The notes beneath the pieces are model-generated. The model did no database searches. It saw nothing but the letters and a program-made list of their open reading frames with translations, and was not told the origin of the DNA. The position numbers were made by a program, and so were the translations under genes. Shown piece by piece: positions 1 to 11,900 of a stretch of 64,000 nucleotides of DNA (position 1 is the first letter of the stretch; every line of letters begins with the position of its first letter). Location of the stretch: positions 163,800 to 227,799 of the forward strand of contig CAXAMN010022851.1 in the NCBI GenBank assembly GCA_963970005.1, written 5' to 3'. Source of the stretch: Durusdinium trenchii. Lineage: Eukaryota; Sar; Dinophyceae; Suessiales; Symbiodiniaceae.

Positions 1-240
1 TGGTGCGATGCAAGCGACAGCGGTTTCCACTACAAGAATCGCTCGTGACCTTAGAGCACTTTGCCAAAGGCAGTCCTTTGCGTTGAACCTACCCGCCACA
101 TCCCACTAATGTTTTTGGGCGTTTCTGTATTTTTGTCTGGGTGCGCTGCAAGCGACAGCGGTTTCCACTACAAGAATCGCTCGTGATCTTAGAGCACTGT
201 GTATTGGTGCGATGTAAACGACAGCGATCTCCGCTACCAG
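1..240 (+). repeat. Degenerate direct repeat, about 2.5 copies of a 60-bp unit
   Basis: A 60-bp unit at 1-60 returns at 139-198 with three mismatches (first base, position 8, and one C/T change near the end). A shorter, more diverged copy starts at 205 and fades by about 240. The shared core reads GACAGCGGTTTCCACTAC. The first copy is cut by the window edge, so the array may extend to the left. It lies downstream of the minus-strand transposase-like gene, so it could belong to the end of that element or be unrelated satellite DNA. Confidence 0.8.
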
Positions 241-810
241 CATGCGCGGGCGACTGCGTGTAAGATTGTCAGCCGACAGCGTTTAAGGCACCTTGCACTG
301 CTGTCCATGACTGCATCTGCAAGCATGAACGCAAAGCACACAAAAGATGTAGAGAGGTGTATCACATGCGTTTCATGCGTGGCATATACACAACAATATG
401 TCAGATAGACTTTACACACTCCTTGTCTCCCCTGCACCCTTTTGTTTTCGTTTTTTCAAGATTGACAAACATGGTTTAGAGTCCAACCACTCGCACGCGT
501 CGGCTGCAAACAGCGGTGGCCCAAGAGGGCCATCAGGACGTAGTTTGTGAACATCGTTTTTCATCACAGGATAGGTCTTCCACACCCCTTTCAAGGAAGC
601 ACCCTTTCAAGAAAGGTTTTTTCAATTGAGTTGACTGTAAACCCATTACAGATGCATTGCAATCTCGGTCTCGGCGGTCATACCTTTTCGTGCCTTGGCG
701 TGGCCGGGTGTCCCAGAGTCTTAGCTTCCCCAACACCCTTGAGCGTGCCCCGTGACAGTGACAGGAAAAGAGTTTGTTCAACACTCAATCCAACAGTTTT
801 GAGACAACTC
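241..810. other. No gene seen
   Basis: Only short overlapping frames of up to about 100 codons occur on both strands, with no recognisable motif and no consistent splice signals. This may be the 3' flank of the minus-strand gene that ends near 811. Confidence 0.4.
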
Positions 811-3283
811 TTAGTTGGGCTCACTCTTGTGGGTGACAAACCTCCGATGCTCTTCGAGCATCATTGCTAAGCAAAGCAAATAGCGATCATAAAAACGCTT
901 AGATGCAGTTTTGCCGTGGCACTTTTGCCAAATTGCTTTGGCTTTCCCTAGGAACGACTCCTCATCGAAGGTTGCAAACATACACTGGTTCAGCTTCCAA
1001 GCTTTGAGCTGAAAGGACTGGTGTGCCAAGTAGTGGTGTTTAGGCCTCACTCGAAACAGCGTTTCGCGTTGTTCCCAGAAGTATGCTGTGAGCCATTGGT
1101 ATGTCACTAAGTGCTGGTACAAGCACTCAGATGCCTCCACTGCATCTTCCTCTGCTAACACGAGCCCACTGTTGTCCTGTATCTCTATACACCGTTGGAG
1201 GTAGTAGCAAGTTGTCGCAAACACCTGCAATACAGGATCCTGGGTTGCAGAAAAAATTTGAGGGGTGTTGAGAAAGCTTATAAACTTCATTTAACACAGA
1301 GGGAAGGAAACAAAGCCTTGCGTGTTGCCAAAGTCTCATCACTCACCCTATCAGCAAACTGCTGCGATTTGTGCGCGATCCACCAGCACATTTTCTTAAC
1401 GTGCGAGGCTTTGAATCTCGTGCTGATCTCCGGGTACTCGCAGTCCAAGCTCGCCACACTCAAGGCCGGCTTTTGGGGCAAATACAACCTCCACATATTC
1501 CAGGGTCTCAAAACCACCCCCTTGGCACCCACATACCGTAGAACAGACACCATATAGCCAATATCTGGAGGTGAACATAAAAGTTCTTCGAGAAATACAT
1601 TTGAGAAACCCATACTCACGGCAATCCTTGATCATGTCGTTTTGGATCTCTGCCAGGAGTTTGTCACATATGCCTTCATCACATGTGTAGAGTTTTTGCC
1701 GGATGAACAGCCGAATCCCTGACCCAAGCAAATCCCTCGCTGTGCCAAGATAGACATTATGCATGAAATCAAAGCTGACCGATTCAATATTGAACCCTTC
1801 CATGACGGTCCAACTTGACATGCTGTCAGGATCCATTGCAGCATACTGCGAGTGGTTGATGCAGGTCAGAGGCCACGCTGCGGAGGGAGAGAAATTTCGG
1901 TAACTCATGGAATCAGGCGCTTGTATGTCTGCCCTGGCAAGACACTGGTCGCAGATCCTCAAATGTGGCAATAGAAGACTAGCTGTTTTTCAAACATATT
2001 GGGGTGAACCTTTTGAGAGGGCTTGGTCCACAGAGAAGTGTTGCTGAATGTTACCAAGCTGCATTGATGTTTGGTACCAGCGGGAAAAACCATGAACTTC
2101 ATGCCGGGCTTTGAGATCTGCTTTGAAAGCGGAATAGATTCCCCTTAGCAGCTTTGTGGCTTGGAACTTCTTTCAGGAACATATCTTGTATCCCATTTTC
2201 ATGGACCAAAAAATACAATATGATGTGTAACAGGATTCAAGATTCTTCCATCCGTTTGCCAGCTCCTTACCACAAAGCTTTGCCCTTTGCGAGCCAGTTG
2301 GAAAATCCTCGTCGTTGAACCCCTTCGGAGGCCCAACACCACGAGATGACCACTTCATCGACCAGGCAGCAAGTCGAGCGACCAGGTCAAAAGCTTGGCT
2401 CCGAACCTTGATTTAGAGAGGCCCTGAAGAGGTGAAACCAAAAGTAAATTGTTACTTCTATGCACTCAAAGTAAACATAAAAAGCTTTGGACGAAACTGT
2501 ACAAGATACGTTTTTGCTACGCATCTGTTTTTCTGGGATTATGCAGAACGGGAACTTGTATGTCAATACATCTTGGCACATTCCAGACTTTGCAAAAACA
2601 CTGGAGATTGACCAAACCATACATTCATCTTCGTTGTAAAACTGAGCTCCATCTGCATGGAAGGTGAATCCTATGAATCGCTCCATGCCCTGTCCGGGTG
2701 CCAAATGCGGGTGGGACCTCCAAGGTTCAAGGCCTCTGATGTGATCCCAAAACTGTTGACGGCAGCTGTCGTCCAGGTTGCCAAGGAAGATGGAATCAAA
2801 CACTTGCGGACATCGGGACATTGAGAGACAGTGCAATATTTCATGGGGCAGTAGAACTCGAACGTGCACGCGTGATTCGTTGCGACCATCTGCCTTGGTG
2901 GGTTTTTCATGTTGGAAAGTTTGTAGTGGTGGTGAGTACTTGCTATTCCACTAAACCAAAAAGGACACCCCCACATCCACTACACATCATTTCTGAGTTT
3001 CCAGAAGAAGCATAGGGACAATGTATGGTTCCAGCTGAAACCCGTATAGGTTCCTGAGCCATGTGTGCATGTCGCGCTCATAGTTTGATGGGCATCGGCC
3101 CTGGGATCCCAAAGAACTGAAGGATTGCACCCCACTGTTGCTGAGTCCATCGTCCATTGCACATTGTGTCAGAGTGACAGCGCAGTCAACACTGACTTGT
3201 CCACGACCGACCATGCTGATCAGCTTGTCCACTGTTTTGGACCGCTCACAATCCTCGAAGCGAAGTCGCTTCCTGCAGTGCAT
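811..3283 (-). CDS. Transposase-like multi-exon gene, probably degenerate mobile-element gene
   Basis: I read at least five coding blocks on the minus strand, in order: about 3283-2990 (contains ERDMHTWLRNLYGF), about 2869-2500 (LPHEILHCL, then HADGAQFYNEDECMVW), about 2390-2262 (GPPKGFNDEDFP), about 1971-1560 (FDFMHNVYLGTARDLL) and about 1500-811 (WWIAHKSQQFAD, then RPKHHYLAH and FATFDEESFLGKAKAIW). Neighbouring blocks are in different frames, so they need introns or are frameshifted. From memory this block order matches a multi-copy dinoflagellate family. The FDFMHNVYLG block recalls the Tnp2/CACTA type 'D.MH..LG' transposase motif, and the HxxH plus 'F.EE' block recalls the C-terminal part of such proteins. 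The transposase assignment is inference. It is co-oriented with the two genes to its right. Whether it is intact cannot be judged by eye. Confidence 0.5.
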
Positions 3284-3974
3284 GGTGGCAGTTGGTCTTG
3301 CTCACCCTAGATTCTGAAGGACTTGAGTTTCTTTTCGAAAGTCTTATGAAAGTTGAAAGGTTTCTAGAGCTCGCCAAGTTCTTGAGTTCAAACGATTGAA
3401 AAACATCTCTGATCTTTGAGAGGCTTCTACAATCTAGAACTCTTTCAGTTCGTCTAAATTCCAACGGTGGTAGAAAATGAATTCTTCGCATTCCTTGGAG
3501 GTTGAACAGATTGAAATACAAGTTCTGCTGATCAAAAGCCCAGGTGAACCCATCCCATCCAGCCTAGACGATGTCGGGCGACCTGGCCCCGCTGTCGACG
3601 TTTCCAGAGACTAGTTTGAGACGAATGTCCTGCTTTGTTTCCTGCTGCGATTTCCATCGGAGAGCAAAAAAATAGTTTGAGGTGAATGTCATTACTTCTT
3701 TTTGTCTGGCGCTATTGCCGTCCGAGAGCGAGTAGACATCTATCAAAGACGATGGCAAGACCCCTCCAATTGGCCAACGCTCAAAAGCATTGAATAGCTT
3801 TCACAACACAAAATACAGAATAGAATTTGTAAAAGAGATAGGTCTTGCCGTGCCCAACACAAGTGTTACCACTTGTGACCCACACAAAATGAACTTTCAT
3901 CGAAAGCTATGCTTTCTTCTCGGTCTTGGATTTCTTTCCACCAGTGCCTTTGCGCTTCTTAGGCTTGGTGGTCT
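3284..3974. other. No confident gene; minus-strand intergenic or intron
   Basis: The stretch holds several repeats of 'GAAAGTCTTATGAAAGTTGAAAGG'-like A/G-rich words in short form and small minus-strand frames (3246-3521, 3564-3758) without recognisable motifs. It lies between the last exon of the Lys/Glu-rich gene and the first seen block of the transposase-like gene. It could be the intergenic spacer, or an intron if the two are one transcription unit. Confidence 0.35.
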
Positions 3975-6564
3975 TCAGGAAAGCATTGGCCGCTGCCTGT
4001 CCATGAGATTGGATTGCAGGGACCCACAGCGCATCAGAAGAGTGTGAGTGAAGGGTCCCTTTTCATTAGGTTTGATTGGGGGTAAGACAGACTGCAGTTT
4101 GACCCTCGACCAGAAACCAGCCTGGAGCTTCGAAGAATGCTTGTCACTCTCATCAACCTCTTTCAGGTACCCTCGCAACACCTTCTCTTCTTGCTTTTCT
4201 TTCAACGCCTTGTGGGAAGACTTGTACAGGCGTTCCATATCACTAGCCTGAGTCAACAAAGCTTTTGCAAGGGTATCGGCAAACTCCAGCCCTGAAAGGG
4301 TGATGCTAGCAGTCCGTGCTAGCGCAGCAGACTTCAGCAATTCTTTCACCTTGAGGTTGAGCTCTTCTTGGATCGTCTTGGGCTTGGCAGCTTCAGACTT
4401 CTCCTCCTTTTTCTTTGGGTTCTTCTGGTTTGACACCTGCTGCAGCGGTGCGTTTCGAGTAATGTGGTTTGGTTGACATGAGTCATGAGTCTTTGAGAGA
4501 GAGCTTGGGATTAGGTGGATGAGAAACCAGGAAACCAACAACCTCGATTTAGAATTTGTTTGGGCCTTGGCGTCTGCGGTCAAAGCAGTCATGAGCTTTG
4601 AGCAGCCACCAACTGTGGCTGCTTCGACCTTTGGCAAGGCCCCTGGTCTCAGAACGCCAACTTCTTGGTCGATGAGTTTTCCCATGAGCTCATCATCCAC
4701 CTTCGATGAGGCGGCTAACTTCATGCTGTCGACAGTTGATTCCTTTTGGTGGTACTGCTGCGGTGCCTTCATGAAATACCAGGATTCCTCATGCTGGGAT
4801 GGTTTGGCCAGAAAAGAGTATAGGTTGAAGAAAAACTACACTTTGAAGTGACAGAAACATTTGTTATTAGGTCAACAAGCTTCGTTGGCGTCGTCGGGGT
4901 ATAGGTCATCTTTGTAGTACATGCCCTCTTCAGTACGGCGGTTCATGATCTCTTTTGCACGGTCTTCGCCGTACTTGGTGACCAATTCACGCCCCTGAAT
5001 GGCAACCCAACCTTTTTTGGATTGGTGTTTTGTTTCGTGGAGACGCTGCACATGCAATGCGCAGGCATCCCACGATTTCTCAGAGTCCAACCAAAAGTTA
5101 AAGAGTTCAACTTTGTTGGAGTTGAAGTAGTCAGTCATGCGAAACCGCTCCTTCGAGCGCACGAAGGTATCCCAATCACGCTTGTTCGTCACACCTCATG
5201 TTCTTTGAAGTTCTCGCGAAACACATATGTATGTATACATATGAACAGTTCCAACTAAACCCGTTGTGGAAAGCAAAAAGGATACAAACCGCAGCCCTGA
5301 AACTGTTTCGCAGCTTAGTGCTTGTCACTGCCTCGTTCAACGCTTTGGTTTCCTTCGTCGGCTCTTCTTCTTCTTCTTCGTCTTCTTCTTCCTCATCCTC
5401 ACAATCTCCCTCCTCCTTCTTTGCTTCGTCTGCTTCCTCCTCTTCGCTCATGGCCTCTCCATCAAGGTCAGGGTCCTCTTCACCGGACTCCTCGTCATCA
5501 CTTTTGGCTTCGTCTTCTTCACCCTCCTCTTCCTTCTCTGAAGCTTCAGAAGCCTCGCTCGCCATGTCAGACGATTCTTCATCTTTTTCATCCTCGCCAA
5601 CATCGCTCTCACCATCAGAACCTTGGGCATCAGATGATGCGCCGTCTTTCGCCTCTTCCTCGAGATCGCTAAGGTCATCAGATTGGTCACAGTCCCCTCG
5701 ACTTGATGCCAAACCATCGACCATCTCTCTCACACAGGAACTTGGCGAGGCTGCAGGACGCTTTGTTGGAGGTGTGAAGACGCCTTCAATCATTTTGCGC
5801 TTCACCGGTACATATTTGATCTCATCCTCCTTTCTTTTCTTTGTCTTGCCCCCATCACCATCATCTTTCTCCTCCTTCTCATGGGCCTTCTCACCACCTT
5901 TCGCTTGTACCTTCTTCTTGATCTTGTCCTCCAACTCTTTCTGCTTCTTAATCACCCTCTCTTCCTCCTTTTTGAACGTCTTCTTATGCGCTGCCCTCTC
6001 CAGTTCTTTCTTTCTGGTTTTCTCTTCCATCATCCTCTTCTCAACGTCCTGTCGGAGCTTTTCGTCAGCTGTCACTTCTTTCTCAACGGTCTTTCGCTTG
6101 CCCAATTTCAAATCCAGGGCAGGCTTCTTCAAAGACTTGTCATCTTCACCATCTTTCTTGCCGTTCATCTTTGCACTCTTCAGTGCATCGTTCTTGTTGC
6201 TCTTCTTTTCCTCCTTTTCAACCTTCTTGTTACTCTTCTTCCCTTCCTTTTCAACCTTCTTCTCGCGCTTCATGTCCTCCTCCTTTGCAACCTTCTTGTC
6301 AGACTTCTTTTGTTCCTTTTGAACCTTCTTGTCATTCTTCTTGTCTTCCTTTACAGCCTTGTCGCCACTCTTCGGTTCTTTCCTTTCTTCCTTCTTCCCT
6401 TCTGCTTTGCTTGCAGCTGTCTTGCCGTTCTTCTCATTCTCAACGATCTTCTTGGTCTTCGAAGAAGCCTTTGTTTCCTCAGTGAGTTTTAACTTCCCTG
6501 CCTTGTCATCTGAGCTACTGCCAGATGCCTTTGCACGGACACGGTGCGTGGGAGGATCACCCAT
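3975..6564 (-). CDS. Lys/Glu-rich, acidic-tract protein, multi-exon (unknown function)
   Basis: Three minus-strand blocks join logically. The first, 6564 to about 5300, starts MGDPPTHRVRAKASG. It has about 200 residues of alternating K/E with 'EKKSNKK' type repeats, a proline-containing spacer (VFTPPTKRPAAS), then about 110 residues of nearly unbroken D/E/S. The second, about 5192-4872, contains RDWDTFVRSKERF, FNFWLDSEKSWDAC and KKGWVAIQGRELVTKYGE. The third, about 4790-3975, runs from WYFMKAPQQYHQKES and is K-rich then helical (LEFADTLAKALL). The end of the second block and the start of the third fit a typical junction (DDANEA to WYF). The start codon at 6564 is the first ATG of a long open frame. 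The charge pattern suggests a disordered, possibly nuclear protein with coiled coil. I recognise it only as resembling a recurrent Symbiodiniaceae protein type. The plus-strand serine-rich frame opposite it is a shadow. Confidence 0.6.
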
Positions 6565-6641
6565 CGAGCCTCGAGCTATATAGGCAAAGCGCTAACCAAC
6601 AACCCTCCCTCAACAAATGGCTGCGCACAGAAAGAGTGCAA

Positions 6642-6805
6642 TTCGCAGCAATGACAAGTAGTTCGCAGCTTTTTGAAATGTGGCGTGGTAGAGAATTGAC
6701 TGCAGCACGTTCCAAAGACTTCTCAAAAAAATGATGAAATCATGTAGAAACTACAATTCGCAGCATTTCGCAGTTGTTCGCAGCTATATCGCAGTTATTT
6801 CGCAG
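6642..6805. repeat. Array of seven TTCGCAG-type motifs upstream of the Lys/Glu-rich gene
   Basis: The heptamer TTCGCAG, or ATCGCAG once, occurs at 6642, 6662, 6757, 6767, 6777, 6788 and 6799. The last five are spaced 10-11 bp apart, about one helical turn. The array lies roughly 80-240 bp upstream of the minus-strand start codon at 6564, where a promoter or trans-splice acceptor region would be. Function is unknown. Confidence 0.7.
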
Positions 6806-6834
6806 CAATATTTTTGATTTTTTTTTGCATGGCG

Positions 6835-8764
6835 TGTCACTGACTGTATACTTCTTGTGCACACGGTGTCCCTGAGACTCACCGAGTGTGTCTGCAACTG
6901 TGGCAGGCTGACCCACTTTGAGCCTGGTGTTGAGAACGAAGCGAGGCATGCTCCTGCGCGCGCCAGTGGGACAGGTGAAGGGAAGGCTGCATGGTTGGGG
7001 GGTGTCTGAACTGGCCATAGTGTCACATCCTTTGAACATGTTTAGGCACTCGACCCTACTTCATATTCAAATATGATATGAAGTATAGACAGCAAGAACC
7101 CTAGAGTCTAACTTCAATTGTGCTCTCTGGACCTCTGGTCATATTGTCACATATTAATATGAACGCATATAGTTCTTTGACCTGGGCATAGAACCTCCTC
7201 ACATAGTATATGAACAAGAAAGACTGCTTCGCGACTTTCGTTTCGCCTCCCCCAATGGCTCTGCGTCTGGGCCGAAGAACTCAGACAAACATTGAATTTA
7301 CAGAGCAACCAAAGCAGTTCAAGGCTTTTTGCCTCACCTGCATTTCGAAAGAAAAGCCAACACTGGCTTCAAATTGGCGCCCGTCACCCAAGCACTGTTA
7401 AGCCTGGGCCGCTCGTTCATGACATTCTCTGTCTCGCTGGCCTCCTCCAAGAAACGACGCGCTGTCCTCTTGTGCCGCTTCAAGTGACTGGTACGGACAG
7501 CAGCAAGGGCGCGCCCAAACCTCAATGTACAAGAAGAAACTAGGAACCCGGCTATATCCTACATACAATCCAATGGAGCCACCTCCTCCTTGGGCTTCTT
7601 GTCTTTTTCAATTCAACCCCAAACACCAAAACAAATTCATATTGAACTACAAAAAGGCAGCCCTTGTGGATATGCTTGGCTGGCACGCAAGTCAGCCCCT
7701 CCCTTCACTCTGGAGACTCCAGAGGAGTCGACGTAACGCTCCACCATGGCCTTGGGTCGCAATCGTCGAGGTTGTTTGTGGTGCTGCAGGTCGTCTATGG
7801 CATTGCTACCTGACAGCTAGAGCTTTTTCACACAAAGGTTGAACACAATTGAACATAACCATCCAGCACCGTCTACTTTGAACCCTCCCTCCAAACACCA
7901 AGAAAGAGAAGGTGTCCGTACTTAGCCGTTTTTGGAGGCGCTTGGAGGTAAAAACGGACACCTTGCAAATAACGACTGGAATACAAGGCACTACTGTAAA
8001 TGATCGTTCTTTTCTCGGTAGGGCCACCATAGTCAGCCATGGACATGGTGTACTTCCGAACCTCCAAAATTCTAAGAAGATGCTGGAAGCATGGCAAATG
8101 CTCCATGCAGCTGCTGATCGGCTGCTCCAAGCACCACCAGCACCCACGGCACGATGCCACTAGCAGCAGGATCAACGCACGACAGGCAAGAATCGTGCCA
8201 TCTCGAACAGCCTGGCTATCCTTGCGCCCAAGTGGAGCGGAAGGACTTCGGAAAGTAGAGCCCCTGGACCTCAACAACGAGCTGGAGTATACAACTTCCC
8301 ACAAGCACTTCAACCAGCGAAGCCAAATCAAACATAAATCAAAAAGGAACCTGTTGAGATAATAATTGAACCATATTGAACCACATATACGCTTTTCGTA
8401 GATGTTTTGGGCTACTAAAGATTCCGAGCCACAGATATACAAAGGTGCTGCACACAGGCGCAGACATTGCCGATGCACCCTCTTCTAGCATGACCGTGTG
8501 GTACAATGCATTGAGGAATCCCACCTCCGTCAGGAGGTCGTATTCTGCGCCCCCATACTCCCGATCCAGAGCAACGGCGCGTCGGCCTTCCTGCGTGTAG
8601 ACAACCCTCCTTTCTTTGGTGCGACAGTGACTTCCACATGAGTTTTATTGTTAAAGCTTTGTTCTGCTTTGTTTTTGAACCCAGAGCCTTCATTTCTCCC
8701 ATCGTGACACTGGCGCACCCAGCAAAGGTCTCCACATGTTGGATTTCATCTGTCCAGGAAAGCC
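6835..8764 (-). CDS. Multi-exon gene with 'ETFAGC' methyltransferase-like motif (mobile-element family?)
   Basis: Minus-strand coding blocks in order: 8764 to about 8690, which follows an acceptor TACCAG|G and contains EIQHVETFAGCASVTMGE; about 8290-7985, with LGRKDSQAVRDG, LLLVASCRGCWWCLEQP and MEHLPCFQHLLR; about 7760-7655, with MVERYVDSSGVSRVKGGADL; about 7525-7334, basic (RTSHLKRHKRTARRF); and possibly 7020-6835 (MASSDTPQPCSLPF). The FAG motif followed by a conserved 'LEQP' block resembles a Rossmann-type methyltransferase motif I plus a later active-site-like motif, but no PCQ or ENV cytosine-methyltransferase signature is visible. From memory this block order recurs in many Symbiodiniaceae predicted proteins. 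It may be the 3' part of the same gene as 8996-12770. Function is not assigned. Confidence 0.5.
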
Positions 8765-8995
8765 CTGGTACAGAGAAAAGCAGGCTGACCAAAGTTCCGA
8801 TGACCTCACACAAACAGTTTGAAGACAATCCTCCAACGCCCACAAAAAGAGTTGGGCAATGGTTGACACTATTCTTTTTTGTAACCCCACATTATTTTAC
8901 AGCAGGCGTTTCATTTGAATTTGGATGGGTCTGATGCGTAGACCGGTTGAACATCCTCATCACAAAACCTGCCCAAAAACAACCAACCTCTTGTT

Positions 8996-11900
8996 TCAAA
9001 TCAGCCTGGCCGCGACAGGTGCTTTGAGATGAGAAAGAGCGTTGAGGATCGATGACCGTCTTCGGTCACGGGGGGATCGGGGCTTTGAAGCTGGGCTTGC
9101 CTGTGGGAACTTCATGTTCACCTTGGTCTCTTTGATGTTTCTCCGCAAGTCGGAGCGGGACACTGCATTCTTCACCATGATGGCCACAGGTCACAAACGA
9201 TATCTTCAGCTCGGGCCCACACTTCTGGAAACAGTCGCTGTGTCCCGTGTGGAGTGCACATGCCATGAACCACATATCCCTTTCTCTCACACGCCCTGCG
9301 AACAACTTTGAACGGCGCGACGCGCAAAAAAGTCCAACTTCTCCCAATCTCCTGAATCCAGTGTAGATTCGTAGATGACAGAGTACCTGGAGCCAAACTC
9401 AGACGACTGGGATGGAACATGACTCGGTGGGGTTGGTTCTTGGCTTCTAGTTGTGGACGACTTGGCAAATAATAGTGACGGTCTCCAACCTACTAGCAAT
9501 GGCCTGAATCCTGATGGCAATCGCCTCCAACCTACTAAATGGCTTGAAACCCACAGTAATAATAGCAATCACCTCCAACCTACTATAGCAATGGTCTGAC
9601 ACCTACTAGCAATATGGCCTGCAGGCCTAGCAATGGCCTCGAACCTACATTTTAGCTCGCTGGTGGATCTAGATCTGCTACGACAGGCCCCCAAAACTTC
9701 CCAAGCCTGCTCCCTGGCACCAGCGCATTGCTGGTGCTTTAGGGGAGGAATTGCTTGGTAGATGCCCCAAATGATTCAAAAGCTGGCGCGCTCAGCCAAA
9801 TGACATTTCATATATAGGGTCTAGACTCCTGTTTGACATGGTCGACCATTGGGGATGCCAAGCGCACCGGCCCTCAATCACACCCTACATCCTACTCCAG
9901 GCCAGCCTTTTGCTTGGCCAGGTTCCATGCGTTATCAACCCCGCCGTTTTTGGCCCACGACAGTTGCCCACTGCCAGGACCACCACCAATCGGCTTCTTG
10001 ACAACAAAGGCTCGGTTCTTCAGCAACGTTTCGACAACCTGGGCGGTGTTGGCAAACGCACCCTTTGACCAGACCTTTTCATAAGGGACAAACACATGAG
10101 AAGGTTGAGGTAGGTTGGAGGCCATCGCTTTTAGGCGAGGCAATCATTAGTAGGTGGCTGATAAAACTGAGACTTGAGAAGCTTAGTCAAGGTACAGCTC
10201 CCTGGATGTTCAATGTGTAGGAGTGTTTTCCCTTGTACGTACCATTCTCAAGAGGCAAAGCTTCCGATGGGATGTTCAAAGCTTCAAGATCATACTGCCC
10301 AAAGCTGGTGAGCTTGGATCCTTCCACCGCGCTTTCCTCCGCATCGGCCTGCTTCTGTTTCGACATGCGCTTGGCCTGGGATTGGACGTTTGGTTGGACA
10401 CGATTTGAACCAGTGAAAATTGTGCTGATTGACACGCACGCTCCAAGAAGGGCCCGGTGTCAGCCCAACCAAAACAAAACTTGTCTTGTCAACGAGAGTC
10501 GGTCGTAGACCCAACAACTGGTGGGGGAGTTAGCCTAAGAGCTGCGTCCACATCTCCTGCCAACCTCGGGCGCTTTGCTGCTGGCGTCCGGTTCCAATCC
10601 TCGTCCACGTTCTCCAGGCCAATAGCTCTGAGAGCGCGGGCCTGGCGGCTTGCGTGTGAGGCTGACAAGACCAGGAGACTGTACTATAGACTATCGTCCG
10701 AGAAGTTCACTTAACCCCGCAGTGCTTCCCCGCAGTGCGTCCAGTGGGTTGCAATACGGGTTTTGCAAGGTCAAACTTTGTTCTTGCTAGAGAGAGGATT
10801 TTCAAAAATAATCAAGTGGAAGCCGGTGGACCCAATGACATGTCTGACATATCTAATGCAATCAGGAACATTCGTGCGTTTGTTTTGTTTTTGTTATTCT
10901 GCTACAAAACGAGCGATGTTTCTGGACCACCTTGAACCCGAACGTTTGAAGTAGGCCAAGAAGAAGGAGGGGTCATCGGCAATGAACAACCTAACCTAAC
11001 TATTTGCGAGAGCTTGTGACCCCTTGCCAGCCTCAGCTTTCTCTATCATCGAAGTGGTCGGGTCAGAAGAATCCTGCGCAGCGAAAAGGAAAGAGGCTCT
11101 TTTGAGAGATGCTGGGAAAAGGGAAGATGACGTTCGTTGCCACATCCTGTTCACGCAAGTGGGACGACTGGATGTTTTATCAAGACTGTTTTTTACGATT
11201 GGATATATATATATATATCTAGTAGGCGAATACACCAAAAAAGTGTTTCCACGCACTGACTCTCACAAGTGCACAAGCAAACACCAGTGATCCAAAGCGA
11301 GTCTATGACAAATAGTTTGTTTTGGTTTGTCCAACCCACATATGCGAATCAAGCTTTTCGTATCAGGGTGTCCTGGCTCTTCTGTTCCCGCACCCAAAGA
11401 TGGAAATGTTCATGTGAGGCCAGGGTGGAGAAAGCGTGATCTCCATACAGCCGCAAAGCCTTGTCACAGTGCTCGCGATACTCTTTGTACATGGGATGCC
11501 TCGGCGAGTGGAGACATATTGAACATGAACTACTATTCTTGATTTGCGCATCCCCCTTGACGTGGTGCTGCTTGGTCGCGGAGCGTCCCTATCAAATAGA
11601 CTCAAATACTGACCGAAAATCAAAACTCCACCAAAAAATTTGCAGGCAAGAAAATGTCAAGAAACTCATTCAGGTTTCCCGCTTCCTTCAAAAACATCTC
11701 AATTTCCTCGAGCCACTTCAGGATCAAACCCTCCCTGTCTCCAGTTTGTGGCCAAACTGGCTCACTTCCCTGAGAGTCCGAGTTGACTTCAATCGGCTCA
11801 GTGTCGACGCCCAAGCGAAGAGTTGGGGCGTGCAAGCTGTCGGCATCAGAAGCCTCAGGCGAGGCAAGGGGCATGTCCAAACTCTTCTGTGAATGACAAA

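Noticed and set aside
5198-6322. 374-codon serine/phenylalanine-rich plus-strand frame
   Set aside because: It is the antisense of the Glu/Lys codons (TTC/TCC/TCT) of the minus-strand acidic gene and has no independent features.
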